Source of the DNA: Draconibacterium orientale
GTDB taxonomy: Bacteria; Bacteroidota; Bacteroidia; Bacteroidales; JAADGE01
DNA: 5,185 bases
Assembly (NCBI GenBank): GCA_020718265.1
Contig: DYSM01000217.1
Coordinates: forward strand, 1-5,185
Direction: 5' to 3'
Every line of letters starts with the position of its first letter. The stretch's first letter is position 1. The notes under the pieces are model-generated. The model had not been told where the DNA came from and did no database searches. It saw only the letters and a list, made by a program, of their open reading frames with translations. Made by a program: the position numbers and the translations under genes. Below, piece by piece: positions 1 to 5,185 of this stretch.

Positions 1-36
1 TCAATTTTACCTTCAATTTTACCTTCAATTTTACCT
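1..36 (-). repeat. 12-bp in-frame tandem repeat, three perfect copies, continuing off the left edge
   Basis: The unit TCAATTTTACCT (plus strand) occurs three times without a mismatch at 1-12, 13-24 and 25-36. Read on the minus strand it encodes Glu-Gly-Lys-Ile, preceded at 39-50 by a diverged unit, Glu-Gly-Val-Glu. A length of 12 bases keeps the reading frame, so copy number can change without breaking the gene. Charged EG-rich tails are common in this nuclease family. The total copy number is unknown because the window cuts the array. Confidence 0.9.
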
Positions 37-743
37 TCCTCAACGCCCTCGCTCCGAACAATTTCGATCATTGCTTTTTTAGCAGAGCTTATGTGCATTT
101 CAGAAATAGTTGCAGCATCAAGATTATTGAGTTCGGCTATTTTCGCGGCTTTGGCAATTCCTTTATTATTTGTATTCAAAACTATGTTGATATTTTTTTC
201 AAGAGACATTTGAAATAGATTTAACCAATCCAGATAGTTATGCGGAGTATTTTCGTTGTGATATTTTGGATTTGGGTTTAAAAAAACTAATTTGTGTTTC
301 CATAACATAATGATTTTGTTTTCTAAATCTCGTGGATTAAAATCAATGGACATAACATTAGCATGGACAGGTTCGCCGGTTATTTGATCAATTTTATATG
401 GGCGTGTAATTACAACAACGCCCAAAACTGTTTGTGGAATTTCATACTTTTCGCCCCGTTTTTGCTGTTCTATTAATAAACTAATAAAATAATTCAGAAA
501 TCTGTTGAAATTATAATCGTAATCTATCTTTTGTATTTCAATTACAAATCTATGGTCGTCGGTTTCTGCATAAATATCCAATTTAATATCTATATTGGCA
601 ATTGGCGGCACGAATCGCTTTTCCGTTTCTATTTTACTTACCAAGATATCTATATCAAAAAGGTCTTTTACAAAATGTTGAAATACTTCGGTATCGGTAA
701 ATACTTTTTTGAAAATTGTTTCATTATCTAACGGCGCAAGCAT
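1..743 (-). CDS. Rpn/PDDEXK_2-family nuclease ('putative transposase'), 3' end cut by the window edge
   Basis: An open frame starts at ATG 741-743 and stays open to base 1 (247 codons plus two bases), so the C-terminus is missing. The N-terminus reads LDNETIFKKVF, the usual opening of this family. The PD-(D/E)XK core is visible as D56 (KLDIYAE) followed by E69-I-Q71 in VIEIQ, then YDYNFNRFLNYF and the conserved stretches VITRPY, KLVFLNPN and NTPHNYLDWL. From residue 232 the protein becomes a repeat, EGVE then three EGKI units. Known members (E. coli RpnA-E) are Mg-dependent DNA endonucleases that raise RecA-independent recombination and have been linked to phage defence. Database labels often say transposase, but I see no inverted terminal repeats. 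Function here is inferred from family only. It has its own promoter-like motif and lies beyond a terminator-like hairpin, so it is probably transcribed separately from the par operon. Family assignment is confident; cellular role is not. Confidence 0.88.
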   Translation of the reverse strand, partial: MLAPLDNETIFKKVFTDTEVFQHFVKDLFDIDILVSKIETEKRFVPPIANIDIKLDIYAETDDHRFVIEIQKIDYDYNFNRFLNYFISLLIEQQKRGEKYEIPQTVLGVVVITRPYKIDQITGEPVHANVMSIDFNPRDLENKIIMLWKHKLVFLNPNPKYHNENTPHNYLDWLNLFQMSLEKNINIVLNTNNKGIAKAAKIAELNNLDAATISEMHISSAKKAMIEIVRSEGVEEGKIEGKIEGKI

Positions 744-766
744 AATATTTACATTTTATATTTATG

Positions 767-799
767 CAAAGTTATTCAATTTTTTCGACAATTTTGCAA
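767..799 (-). promoter_or_regulatory. Putative Bacteroidota promoter for the Rpn-family gene
   Basis: On the minus strand TAACTTTG (774 down to 767) matches the Bacteroidota -7 consensus TAnnTTTG exactly. A TTG (799 to 797) lies 22 bases upstream as a possible -33 element, slightly farther than usual. Transcription would start near 760, giving a leader of about 17 bases before ATG 743. It is inferred from motif and position only. Confidence 0.45.
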
Positions 800-833
800 T
801 CCGACTAAATTTTCTCAAAAGCGTAATTGTCCG

Positions 834-866
834 GTTTGTTTAAGAATAAACTTTACTTTAACAAAC
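834..866 (-). other. Weak second hairpin downstream of the operon terminator
   Basis: GTTTGTT (834-840) can pair with AACAAAC (860-866). After one T-T mismatch, AAG (842-844) pairs with CTT (856-858) around an 11-base loop. It sits directly beyond the stronger hairpin at 869-900, and its arm supplies part of the U-rich tail of that hairpin. It could be a back-up termination structure or a chance product of AT-rich sequence. Confidence 0.3.
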
Positions 867-868
867 AA

Positions 869-900
869 AGGTCAAAGATGACGCGAATCATTTTTGACCT
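869..900 (-). terminator. Probable intrinsic terminator of the par-DUF5683-mltD operon
   Basis: AGGTCAAA (869-876) and TTTGACCT (893-900) form a perfect 8-bp inverted repeat. Inside it GATGA (877-881) faces TCATT (888-892), extending the stem to about 13 bp around the loop CGCGAA. In the minus-strand RNA one inner position is an A-C mismatch. The minus-strand sequence after the hairpin, TTGTTTGTT, is U-rich though interrupted by G. The hairpin begins 21 bases past the transglycosylase stop codon, the expected place for a terminator in that direction. Confidence 0.65.
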
Positions 901-921
901 ATATTCTTTATATTCAGTAAT

Positions 922-2556
922 TTATTTCTTTTTAATTTTGATGTATTGCCCGGTTTGCAGGCGCGTTAAGTCGGCATTTGTGAAACCGTTTATACGTTTG
1001 ATGTCGGCATCGGAAACTCCGGGGTAGCGTTGCGCAATAGTCCAAAGATTATCGCCCGACTGAATTTTATGCCACACATAAGAATTATCGACAGGTTTGT
1101 TGGAGGACACTTTTGAGCCGGGTGCGCTTCCTGTAGTTTTCTTTCCGCCTGTCGATGCTGTAACTAATTCAGTAGCAGCTTGTTTTTGTTCAAAATTTAA
1201 AGCATCCAACTTCGCATAATGGTCGTATTTCTTTATCGGCACCCAAATTTCAAGCGATTGTCCTAAGCTCAATTTGTTGCTTACGGCATTGTTCCAATAT
1301 TTTACATCGGACACTTTTACATGAAACCAACTTGCGATGTAGCCATAAGTGTCGCCTTGTTTTACTGTATAAGTTACTTTCTTTTTGCCGGTTGTTGAAG
1401 GCGCGGTGTATTCGGAAGTCGTTGTACCATAAGAATATGTGTCGTATTTTGAGCGTTTAAATTCGGGCGGCGTAACAACCATTTCTTTTTTACCGAGTAA
1501 TGTTGAATCTTGATAATTATAGATATTTTGTTGCATTGCTACGAAACGCGCGGTTTGTTTCACGGGCAAACGCAACGGATAAGGTCTTGAATTTCCGGGA
1601 ATAATGTATTTTCGATATTGCGGATTCAATTCCACAAGTTCTTCAAACGGAATACCCATAACTTCTGCAACCTGCATCAAATGCACTTTTTCTTTGACCA
1701 TTACGGTGTCGGTAAAAATATTCATGTCGGGTTTTACAGGTACGAGTCCGTGTTCTTCGTAAAAAGTCATCGTATAAAGTGCGCCGATGTATGCGGGAAC
1801 GTAATCGCGGGTTTCACGCGGCAAATACGGATAAATTTCCCAATAATCTGTTTTACCTCCCGAGCGACTGATGGCTTTATTGACATTGCCGGGTCCGCAA
1901 TTGTAAGCTGCAATAACCAAAGCCCAATCGCCGTAAACGCCGTACATATCTTTTAAAAATTGGCAAGCGGCATGTGTGGCTTTTATCGGGTCGCGGCGTT
2001 CGTCCACCATGGAACTGATTTCTAAGTCGTACATTTTACCGGTTGAGTAAATAAATTGCCACAAACCGACTGCGCCTGCACGTGATGTTGCACGCGGATT
2101 CAATGCAGATTCGATAACTGACAAATATTTAAGCTCGAGCGGTAAACCGTAAGAATCCAAAATTTCTTCCATAATCGGGAAGTAATAATCGCTCAATCCG
2201 ATGAGGTAAGGCGTTCTGCGATTGCGTTTTGTATAAAGTTCTATCCACGTTTTTACGTTAGCATTGTAGGTCATCGGGAAAATTGTCGGAAGCGATTCGA
2301 GGCGTTTGATATACACCAAATCCATTGCAGAATCGCTCATTGCGGGTGCGGCTGAACGAAAGGTTGGTTCGTATTTTTTGTCCGTGCCCACAGCAACGTT
2401 ACGTTTAAAATACCAACTGTGAACTAAACTGTCCAAGAACTCTGATTGTTGTTCCATTGCAGTGTAGGACGTACTCGCATCGGGTGCATACTGCGCCTGC
2501 GCGGTCAGCGAACTTAGCGCGACCAGTGCGACAATTAAACTCGATTTTAGTCTCAT
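922..2556 (-). CDS. mltD: MltD-like membrane-associated lytic transglycosylase with LysM repeats
   Basis: The protein has 544 residues from ATG 2554-2556, and its TAA stop is at 922-924. I prefer this ATG to a TTG two codons upstream (2560-2562) because it directly opens a signal peptide: hydrophobic residues 7-18, with likely cleavage in TAQAQ near residue 21. There is no lipobox cysteine, unlike E. coli MltD. The SLT (GH23) domain spans about 120-265: catalytic E149 in VIESALNP, then GLWQF (164-168) and AAYNCGPGNV (216-225). LysM repeats follow: a diverged one at about 288-331 and clear ones at 396-440 (YTVKQGDT) and 495-542 (HKIQSGDNLWTIAQ), separated by Ser/Thr/Lys-rich linkers. Such enzymes cleave the MurNAc-GlcNAc bond to give 1,6-anhydroMurNAc ends during wall growth and turnover in the periplasm; LysM binds the glycan strands. 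It starts 23 bases after DUF5683 and is the last gene of the operon. Family assignment is firm; the symbol is by similarity. Confidence 0.93.
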   Translation of the reverse strand: MRLKSSLIVALVALSSLTAQAQYAPDASTSYTAMEQQSEFLDSLVHSWYFKRNVAVGTDKKYEPTFRSAAPAMSDSAMDLVYIKRLESLPTIFPMTYNANVKTWIELYTKRNRRTPYLIGLSDYYFPIMEEILDSYGLPLELKYLSVIESALNPRATSRAGAVGLWQFIYSTGKMYDLEISSMVDERRDPIKATHAACQFLKDMYGVYGDWALVIAAYNCGPGNVNKAISRSGGKTDYWEIYPYLPRETRDYVPAYIGALYTMTFYEEHGLVPVKPDMNIFTDTVMVKEKVHLMQVAEVMGIPFEELVELNPQYRKYIIPGNSRPYPLRLPVKQTARFVAMQQNIYNYQDSTLLGKKEMVVTPPEFKRSKYDTYSYGTTTSEYTAPSTTGKKKVTYTVKQGDTYGYIASWFHVKVSDVKYWNNAVSNKLSLGQSLEIWVPIKKYDHYAKLDALNFEQKQAATELVTASTGGKKTTGSAPGSKVSSNKPVDNSYVWHKIQSGDNLWTIAQRYPGVSDADIKRINGFTNADLTRLQTGQYIKIKKK

Positions 2557-2579
2557 AACCAATTCTTTAAATATTTTTT

Positions 2580-3152
2580 TTATTTGATGTAAAATCCTAC
2601 GGTTGCACCGTAAAAGTTTCTGTTTTCATACCGAAATACATCGGGTTTGTAATACAATGTTAAATCATCACTAATATCAAAATCAGAAAAATGCGCATCC
2701 ACAGACGCATCCACAATATTTAGCAAATATCCGCCGATGATTGCCAAAGCCCACAAGTCTCGGCTGCGCCGAAATTGGTCTTTGTAATACACAACATTAT
2801 CTGTGGCACGGATACCCGCAAACTCATTTATTGTAGCTTTAACAGTGTCTGTTTCAGCAATATACGAGTTTAAAAATCGTTTATACTGTTTATTGTTATA
2901 ACTCATTTGATAGATACTTCCGCCCAAGACTCCGTAAACTATCGGCACTTTCCAATACTTTTCGTTATACACCTGCCCCGCTCCCGGCAAAGCAACTGAA
3001 AGCCACGATGCTGTTTTCGGATTTTTCTTATTTTGAGCAGATTTTGCAAATTCTACGGAATCGTTTGCGATATTCGAAGAATCTGCACCCTGCGAATATA
3101 CAAACATAACACTAAAAATTAAAACAGCAAAAATAAGACCCTTTTTTAGCAC
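2580..3152 (-). CDS. DUF5683-family exported/membrane protein of unknown function
   Basis: The protein has 190 residues from a GTG start (3150-3152). Reading upstream in frame reaches a stop at 3168-3170 with no better start, and GTG directly precedes a typical signal sequence (LKKGLIFAVLIF, residues 2-13, Q21 near the cleavage point), so GTG is the likely start. Residues 47-63 hold the conserved block TASWLSVALPGAGQVYN. A hydrophobic segment follows at about 69-80. Then comes a polar stretch, and a second conserved block RRSRDLWALAIIGGYLLN (128-145) running into DASVDAHFSDFD (148-159), with a membrane segment at about 134-147. The C-terminus is beta-like and ends in an aromatic/aliphatic pattern. 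I recognise this as DUF5683, common in Bacteroidota beside parB; no biochemical role is known to me. It starts 4 bases after the parB stop, so translational coupling is likely. Envelope location is inferred from the signal sequence and hydrophobic segments. Confidence 0.82.
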   Translation of the reverse strand: MLKKGLIFAVLIFSVMFVYSQGADSSNIANDSVEFAKSAQNKKNPKTASWLSVALPGAGQVYNEKYWKVPIVYGVLGGSIYQMSYNNKQYKRFLNSYIAETDTVKATINEFAGIRATDNVVYYKDQFRRSRDLWALAIIGGYLLNIVDASVDAHFSDFDISDDLTLYYKPDVFRYENRNFYGATVGFYIK

Positions 3153-3156
3153 TATT

Positions 3157-4059
3157 TTAAGATTTTTTCAAAGATATAAGTAAATTTTTTATTTGTTCAA
3201 ACTCGGCATCGGATTTGAATGCAATGTTAATACTCCCGCGCCCCGCATTACTGCGCTTAATTTCGATGTTAGACGGGAACATTTGTATAAGTTCATTTTT
3301 AAGTTGTGAAACATGTTCGGGCAACTCGTAACGTTGCACGGATTGGTGTTTTTCGATTCCTGCTTTTACCGGATAATTAATTTCACGAATCACGCGTTCC
3401 GCATCGCGCACAGACAAATCTTCTGCAATAATTTTGTAAAAAATTTCTTTCAGAAGTTCAGAATCCTCAAGAGCAACAAGTGCACGCGCGTGTCCCATGC
3501 CGATTTGTTTATCGCGTATCCCGGCTTGAACTTCGGCAGGTAACTTCAACAGCCGCAAGTAGTTACTTACAGTTGTGCGCTTTTTTCCCACACGCTCACT
3601 CATCAAATCGGCAGTTAAATTGCATTCGTCAATCAAACGTTGATATGACATTGCAATTTCGATAGCGTTAAGTTCCTCTCGCTGAATATTTTCCACCAAA
3701 GCCATCTCGAGCATGGCTTGGTCATCGGCATCGCGCACATAAGCAATGATGGATTTAAGCCCGGCAAGTTTCGAAGCTCTGAAACGCCGTTCGCCGGAAA
3801 TGATTTGGTATTTATTTTCGGATACTTTTTTAACTGTAATTGGCTGAATGATACCAAGTTGTATGATAGAATCCGCTAATTCTCGCAAAGCATCTTCATC
3901 AAAATCAACACGCGGTTGATACGGATTTACATCAATGTATTCGAGCGAAATTTCTGTCATCGAGCCGGTTGAGACGACTTCTTCAACCGGTTTTGTTACA
4001 TATTTTGAATTGTCAATCAGTGCGCCTAAGCCTTTACCGAGTGCAGGTTTTTTTTGCAT
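3157..4059 (-). CDS. parB: ParB/Spo0J chromosome-partitioning protein, parS-binding CTPase
   Basis: The protein has 300 residues, ATG 4057-4059, stop TAA 3157-3159, close to the usual chromosomal ParB length. The N-terminal peptide LGKGLGALI (7-15) is the conserved segment that contacts and stimulates ParA. The ParB/Srx CTP-binding domain follows (about 36-127), with NPYQPR (45-50), SGERRFRA (88-95) and ENIQRE (123-128). The helix-turn-helix region (about 148-175, TADLMSERVGKKRTTVSNYLRLLKLP) is followed by GMGHARAL (187-194), part of the parS-reading domain. The C-terminal part (about 247-300) is the dimerisation domain. ParB loads at parS as a CTP-gated clamp, spreads along DNA, recruits SMC/MukB-type condensins and drives origin segregation with ParA. 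The gene begins 12 bases after the parA stop, an operon arrangement. I saw no missing motif. Confidence 0.97.
   Translation of the reverse strand: MQKKPALGKGLGALIDNSKYVTKPVEEVVSTGSMTEISLEYIDVNPYQPRVDFDEDALRELADSIIQLGIIQPITVKKVSENKYQIISGERRFRASKLAGLKSIIAYVRDADDQAMLEMALVENIQREELNAIEIAMSYQRLIDECNLTADLMSERVGKKRTTVSNYLRLLKLPAEVQAGIRDKQIGMGHARALVALEDSELLKEIFYKIIAEDLSVRDAERVIREINYPVKAGIEKHQSVQRYELPEHVSQLKNELIQMFPSNIEIKRSNAGRGSINIAFKSDAEFEQIKNLLISLKKS
3169..3201 (-). promoter_or_regulatory. Putative internal promoter in the 3' end of parB
   Basis: On the minus strand TTTG (3201 to 3198) lies 21 bases before TATCTTTG (3176 to 3169), an exact TAnnTTTG -7 element with a full -33 match. Start of transcription would fall near 3162, about ten bases before the GTG of the DUF5683 gene. 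It is the best two-part promoter match I found in the window and would allow DUF5683 and mltD to be expressed apart from parAB. It also overlaps the parB coding end, so some of the match may come from codon choice. Confidence 0.45.
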
Positions 4060-4071
4060 GTTTTCTAAAAT

Positions 4072-4860
4072 TTAAACGTTTGAACTTGAATCTTGAGCTT
4101 TGTTACGGGCTAACAATTCGCGTGCAAAGTTCAAATAATTAAGCGAACCTTTGGATTTTGCATCGTATAAAATCACGGGCGTACCGTAACTTGGAGCTTC
4201 GCTAAGTTTTGTATTTCGTTGTATGATTGTATCGAACACCATTGTTTCAAAATGCTGACGAACTTCTGCAACTACATGATTAGCAAGTCGTAAGCGCGGG
4301 TCGTACATTGTAAGCAGGAAACCTTCAATTTGCAAATCGGTGTTCATATTTTGTTGCACCATCTGTATGGTATTCAACAACTTACCCAATCCTTCGAGCG
4401 CGAAATATTCGCATTGAACAGGAATAATAACAGAGTCCGCAGCTGTGAGCGCATTCAAAGTCAGCATTCCCAACGAAGGCGAACAATCTATCAGGACATA
4501 ATCATAATTGTCTCGCACCTTTTGCAATACGCGTCGAAGAACAGTTTCCCGATTTTCCATGTCTAACATCTCAATTTCTGCTCCGACCAAGTCAATGCTC
4601 GACGGAATAAGATGCAAACCTTCGATTTCAGTTTTAATAATCGTATCAATAGGCTCAGTTTCGCCAATCAAATTTTCATAAATACCTTTCTCAATACTTT
4701 TAGGGTCAAATCCGTTTCCGGATGTCGCATTTGCCTGAGGATCAACATCCACCAGCAACACTCTTTTTTCCAACACGGCTAAACTTGCCGCTAAGTTTAT
4801 TGCCGTTGTGGTTTTTCCTACGCCGCCTTTTTGGTTAGCAAGTGCAATTACTTTTGACAT
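4072..4860 (-). CDS. parA: ParA/Soj chromosome-partitioning ATPase
   Basis: The protein has 262 residues, ATG 4858-4860, stop TAA 4072-4074, and the short form typical of chromosomal Soj/ParA with no N-terminal HTH. The deviant Walker A motif KGGVGKTT is at 11-18, with signature lysine K11 and K16. DVDPQAN (38-44) is the Walker A' motif and YVLIDCSP (121-128) is Walker B with D125. IIPVQCEYFALEGL (145-158), DPRLRLANHV (187-196) and IQRNTKLSEAPSYG (213-226) are the conserved effector and DNA-binding segments. ParA dimerises with ATP, binds the nucleoid non-specifically, and is released when ParB at the origin triggers hydrolysis, so the replicated origins move apart. It is the first gene of the operon, preceded by a -7-like element about 25 bases upstream. 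The absence of an HTH argues against a plasmid type Ia ParA that represses its own operon. Confidence 0.97.
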   Translation of the reverse strand: MSKVIALANQKGGVGKTTTAINLAASLAVLEKRVLLVDVDPQANATSGNGFDPKSIEKGIYENLIGETEPIDTIIKTEIEGLHLIPSSIDLVGAEIEMLDMENRETVLRRVLQKVRDNYDYVLIDCSPSLGMLTLNALTAADSVIIPVQCEYFALEGLGKLLNTIQMVQQNMNTDLQIEGFLLTMYDPRLRLANHVVAEVRQHFETMVFDTIIQRNTKLSEAPSYGTPVILYDAKSKGSLNYLNFARELLARNKAQDSSSNV

Positions 4861-5185
4861 ATTATTTTGTTTATGTTATGCTGTGCAAAAATACAATTTT
4901 TATGAAACATTAGCTCATTTTTTATTAAAGTTTAAGAAATCAATCGCATTTTAAAGCACGATATGTATCATAATTGTTTAAAATAGTGAGAGTTATGTTT
5001 AAAATGTTTTTTTTTGAAAGTTTCGATTTATTTTTCCGACTTTTGTTGTTAGAAATAAAATAAGTAATCTTTGTAAGAAAACTCATAAAACGTTGTAATA
5101 CAAAACGATATAGTAAAATTTAGACATGGATGAGTCCAGTATAAAAAGTCATAAAGTTGAAAGTTTGTAAAGTTAAATTACTGAT
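4861..5185. other. AT-rich gene-free region upstream of parA, running to the window edge
   Basis: No credible reading frame is present on either strand; the only ATG-led frame of note on plus (5126) stops after 14 codons. The region holds the parA -7 element. It also has three copies of an AT-rich word (TTTAAAAT at 4977-4984 and 4998-5005, and its inverse at 4948-4955), and four AAAGT words spaced 7-9 bases apart at 5145-5173. A weak rightward promoter is possible: TTTG 5042-5045, 20 bases, AATCTTTG 5066-5073, one mismatch to consensus. It could serve a divergent gene beyond the edge, such as surE, which I recall next to parA in Bacteroidales. Confidence 0.5.
4886..4893 (-). promoter_or_regulatory. 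parA: Putative -7 element of the parA operon promoter
   Basis: On the minus strand TATTTTTG (4893 to 4886) fits TAnnTTTG. Transcription would begin near 4880, leaving a leader of about 20 bases before parA. No convincing TTTG or TTG -33 element lies 19-22 bases upstream, so the call rests on one motif and its position. Confidence 0.4.

Noticed and set aside
1..36. CRISPR array
   Set aside because: The units are 12 bases, directly adjoining with no spacers, and are in frame within a coding region.
531..731. 66-codon plus-strand frame
   Set aside because: It is antisense to the PD-(D/E)XK core of the Rpn-family gene, whose catalytic residues are clearly readable on the other strand.
1..743. 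Insertion sequence built around the 'transposase' label of PDDEXK_2 proteins
   Set aside because: No terminal inverted repeats or target-site duplication can be seen on the right side, and the family is mostly solitary nucleases.
827..1027. 66-codon plus-strand frame spanning the intergenic region and the mltD end
   Set aside because: It overlaps the terminator hairpin and the LysM coding end, and resembles no family I know.
1618..1956. 112-codon plus-strand open frame
   Set aside because: It lies wholly antisense to the SLT catalytic domain of the transglycosylase, lacks recognisable motifs and is composed as expected for the reverse of a conserved coding region.
2560..2562. TTG as start of the transglycosylase
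   Set aside because: An ATG two codons downstream gives a standard signal peptide, and no ribosome-binding feature favours TTG.
3303..3316. parS half site near GTGAAACA in parB
   Set aside because: Only the right half of the palindrome matches; the left half is unrelated, giving about 10 of 16 matches.
5126..5170. Start of a rightward gene at ATG 5126
   Set aside because: The frame ends after 14 codons at TAA, and the sequence is made of AAAGT-type low-complexity words.

Overview
The window looks like chromosomal DNA from a member of the Bacteroidota, most likely the order Bacteroidales. Four things point there: AT-rich intergenic DNA, gene starts without Shine-Dalgarno sequences, several TAnnTTTG-type -7 promoter elements, and the gene order parA - parB - DUF5683 - LysM lytic transglycosylase, which I recall as a conserved Bacteroidales cluster. 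The exact genus cannot be told from this stretch.

All recognisable genes lie on the minus strand, so they read from right to left. The right end (4861-5185) is AT-rich and gene-free and carries a -7-like promoter in front of parA. Then come parA (4072-4860, chromosome-partition ATPase), parB (3157-4059, parS-binding CTP switch), a DUF5683 membrane protein (2580-3152) and an MltD-like lytic transglycosylase with LysM repeats (922-2556). Gaps of 12, 4 and 23 bases suggest one operon, with a good candidate internal promoter at the end of parB serving the two envelope genes. A strong hairpin at 869-900 just past the transglycosylase stop probably ends the operon.

After a 178-base gap with its own promoter-like motif, a fifth minus-strand gene starts at 743 and runs off the left edge. 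It is an Rpn/PDDEXK_2-family nuclease ('recombination-promoting nuclease/putative transposase'). Its reading frame ends in a perfect 12-base tandem repeat coding for Glu-Gly-Lys-Ile units, cut by the window edge. This is the accessory part of the window; the rest is housekeeping.

Functionally, ParA and ParB segregate the replicated origin region. The transglycosylase remodels peptidoglycan, and DUF5683 is an exported or membrane protein of unknown role tied to them by operon structure. I see no clearly new system. The points most worth a second look are the Rpn repeat tract with a possible nested small product, the internal promoter, and the unknown DUF5683 protein inside the partition operon.
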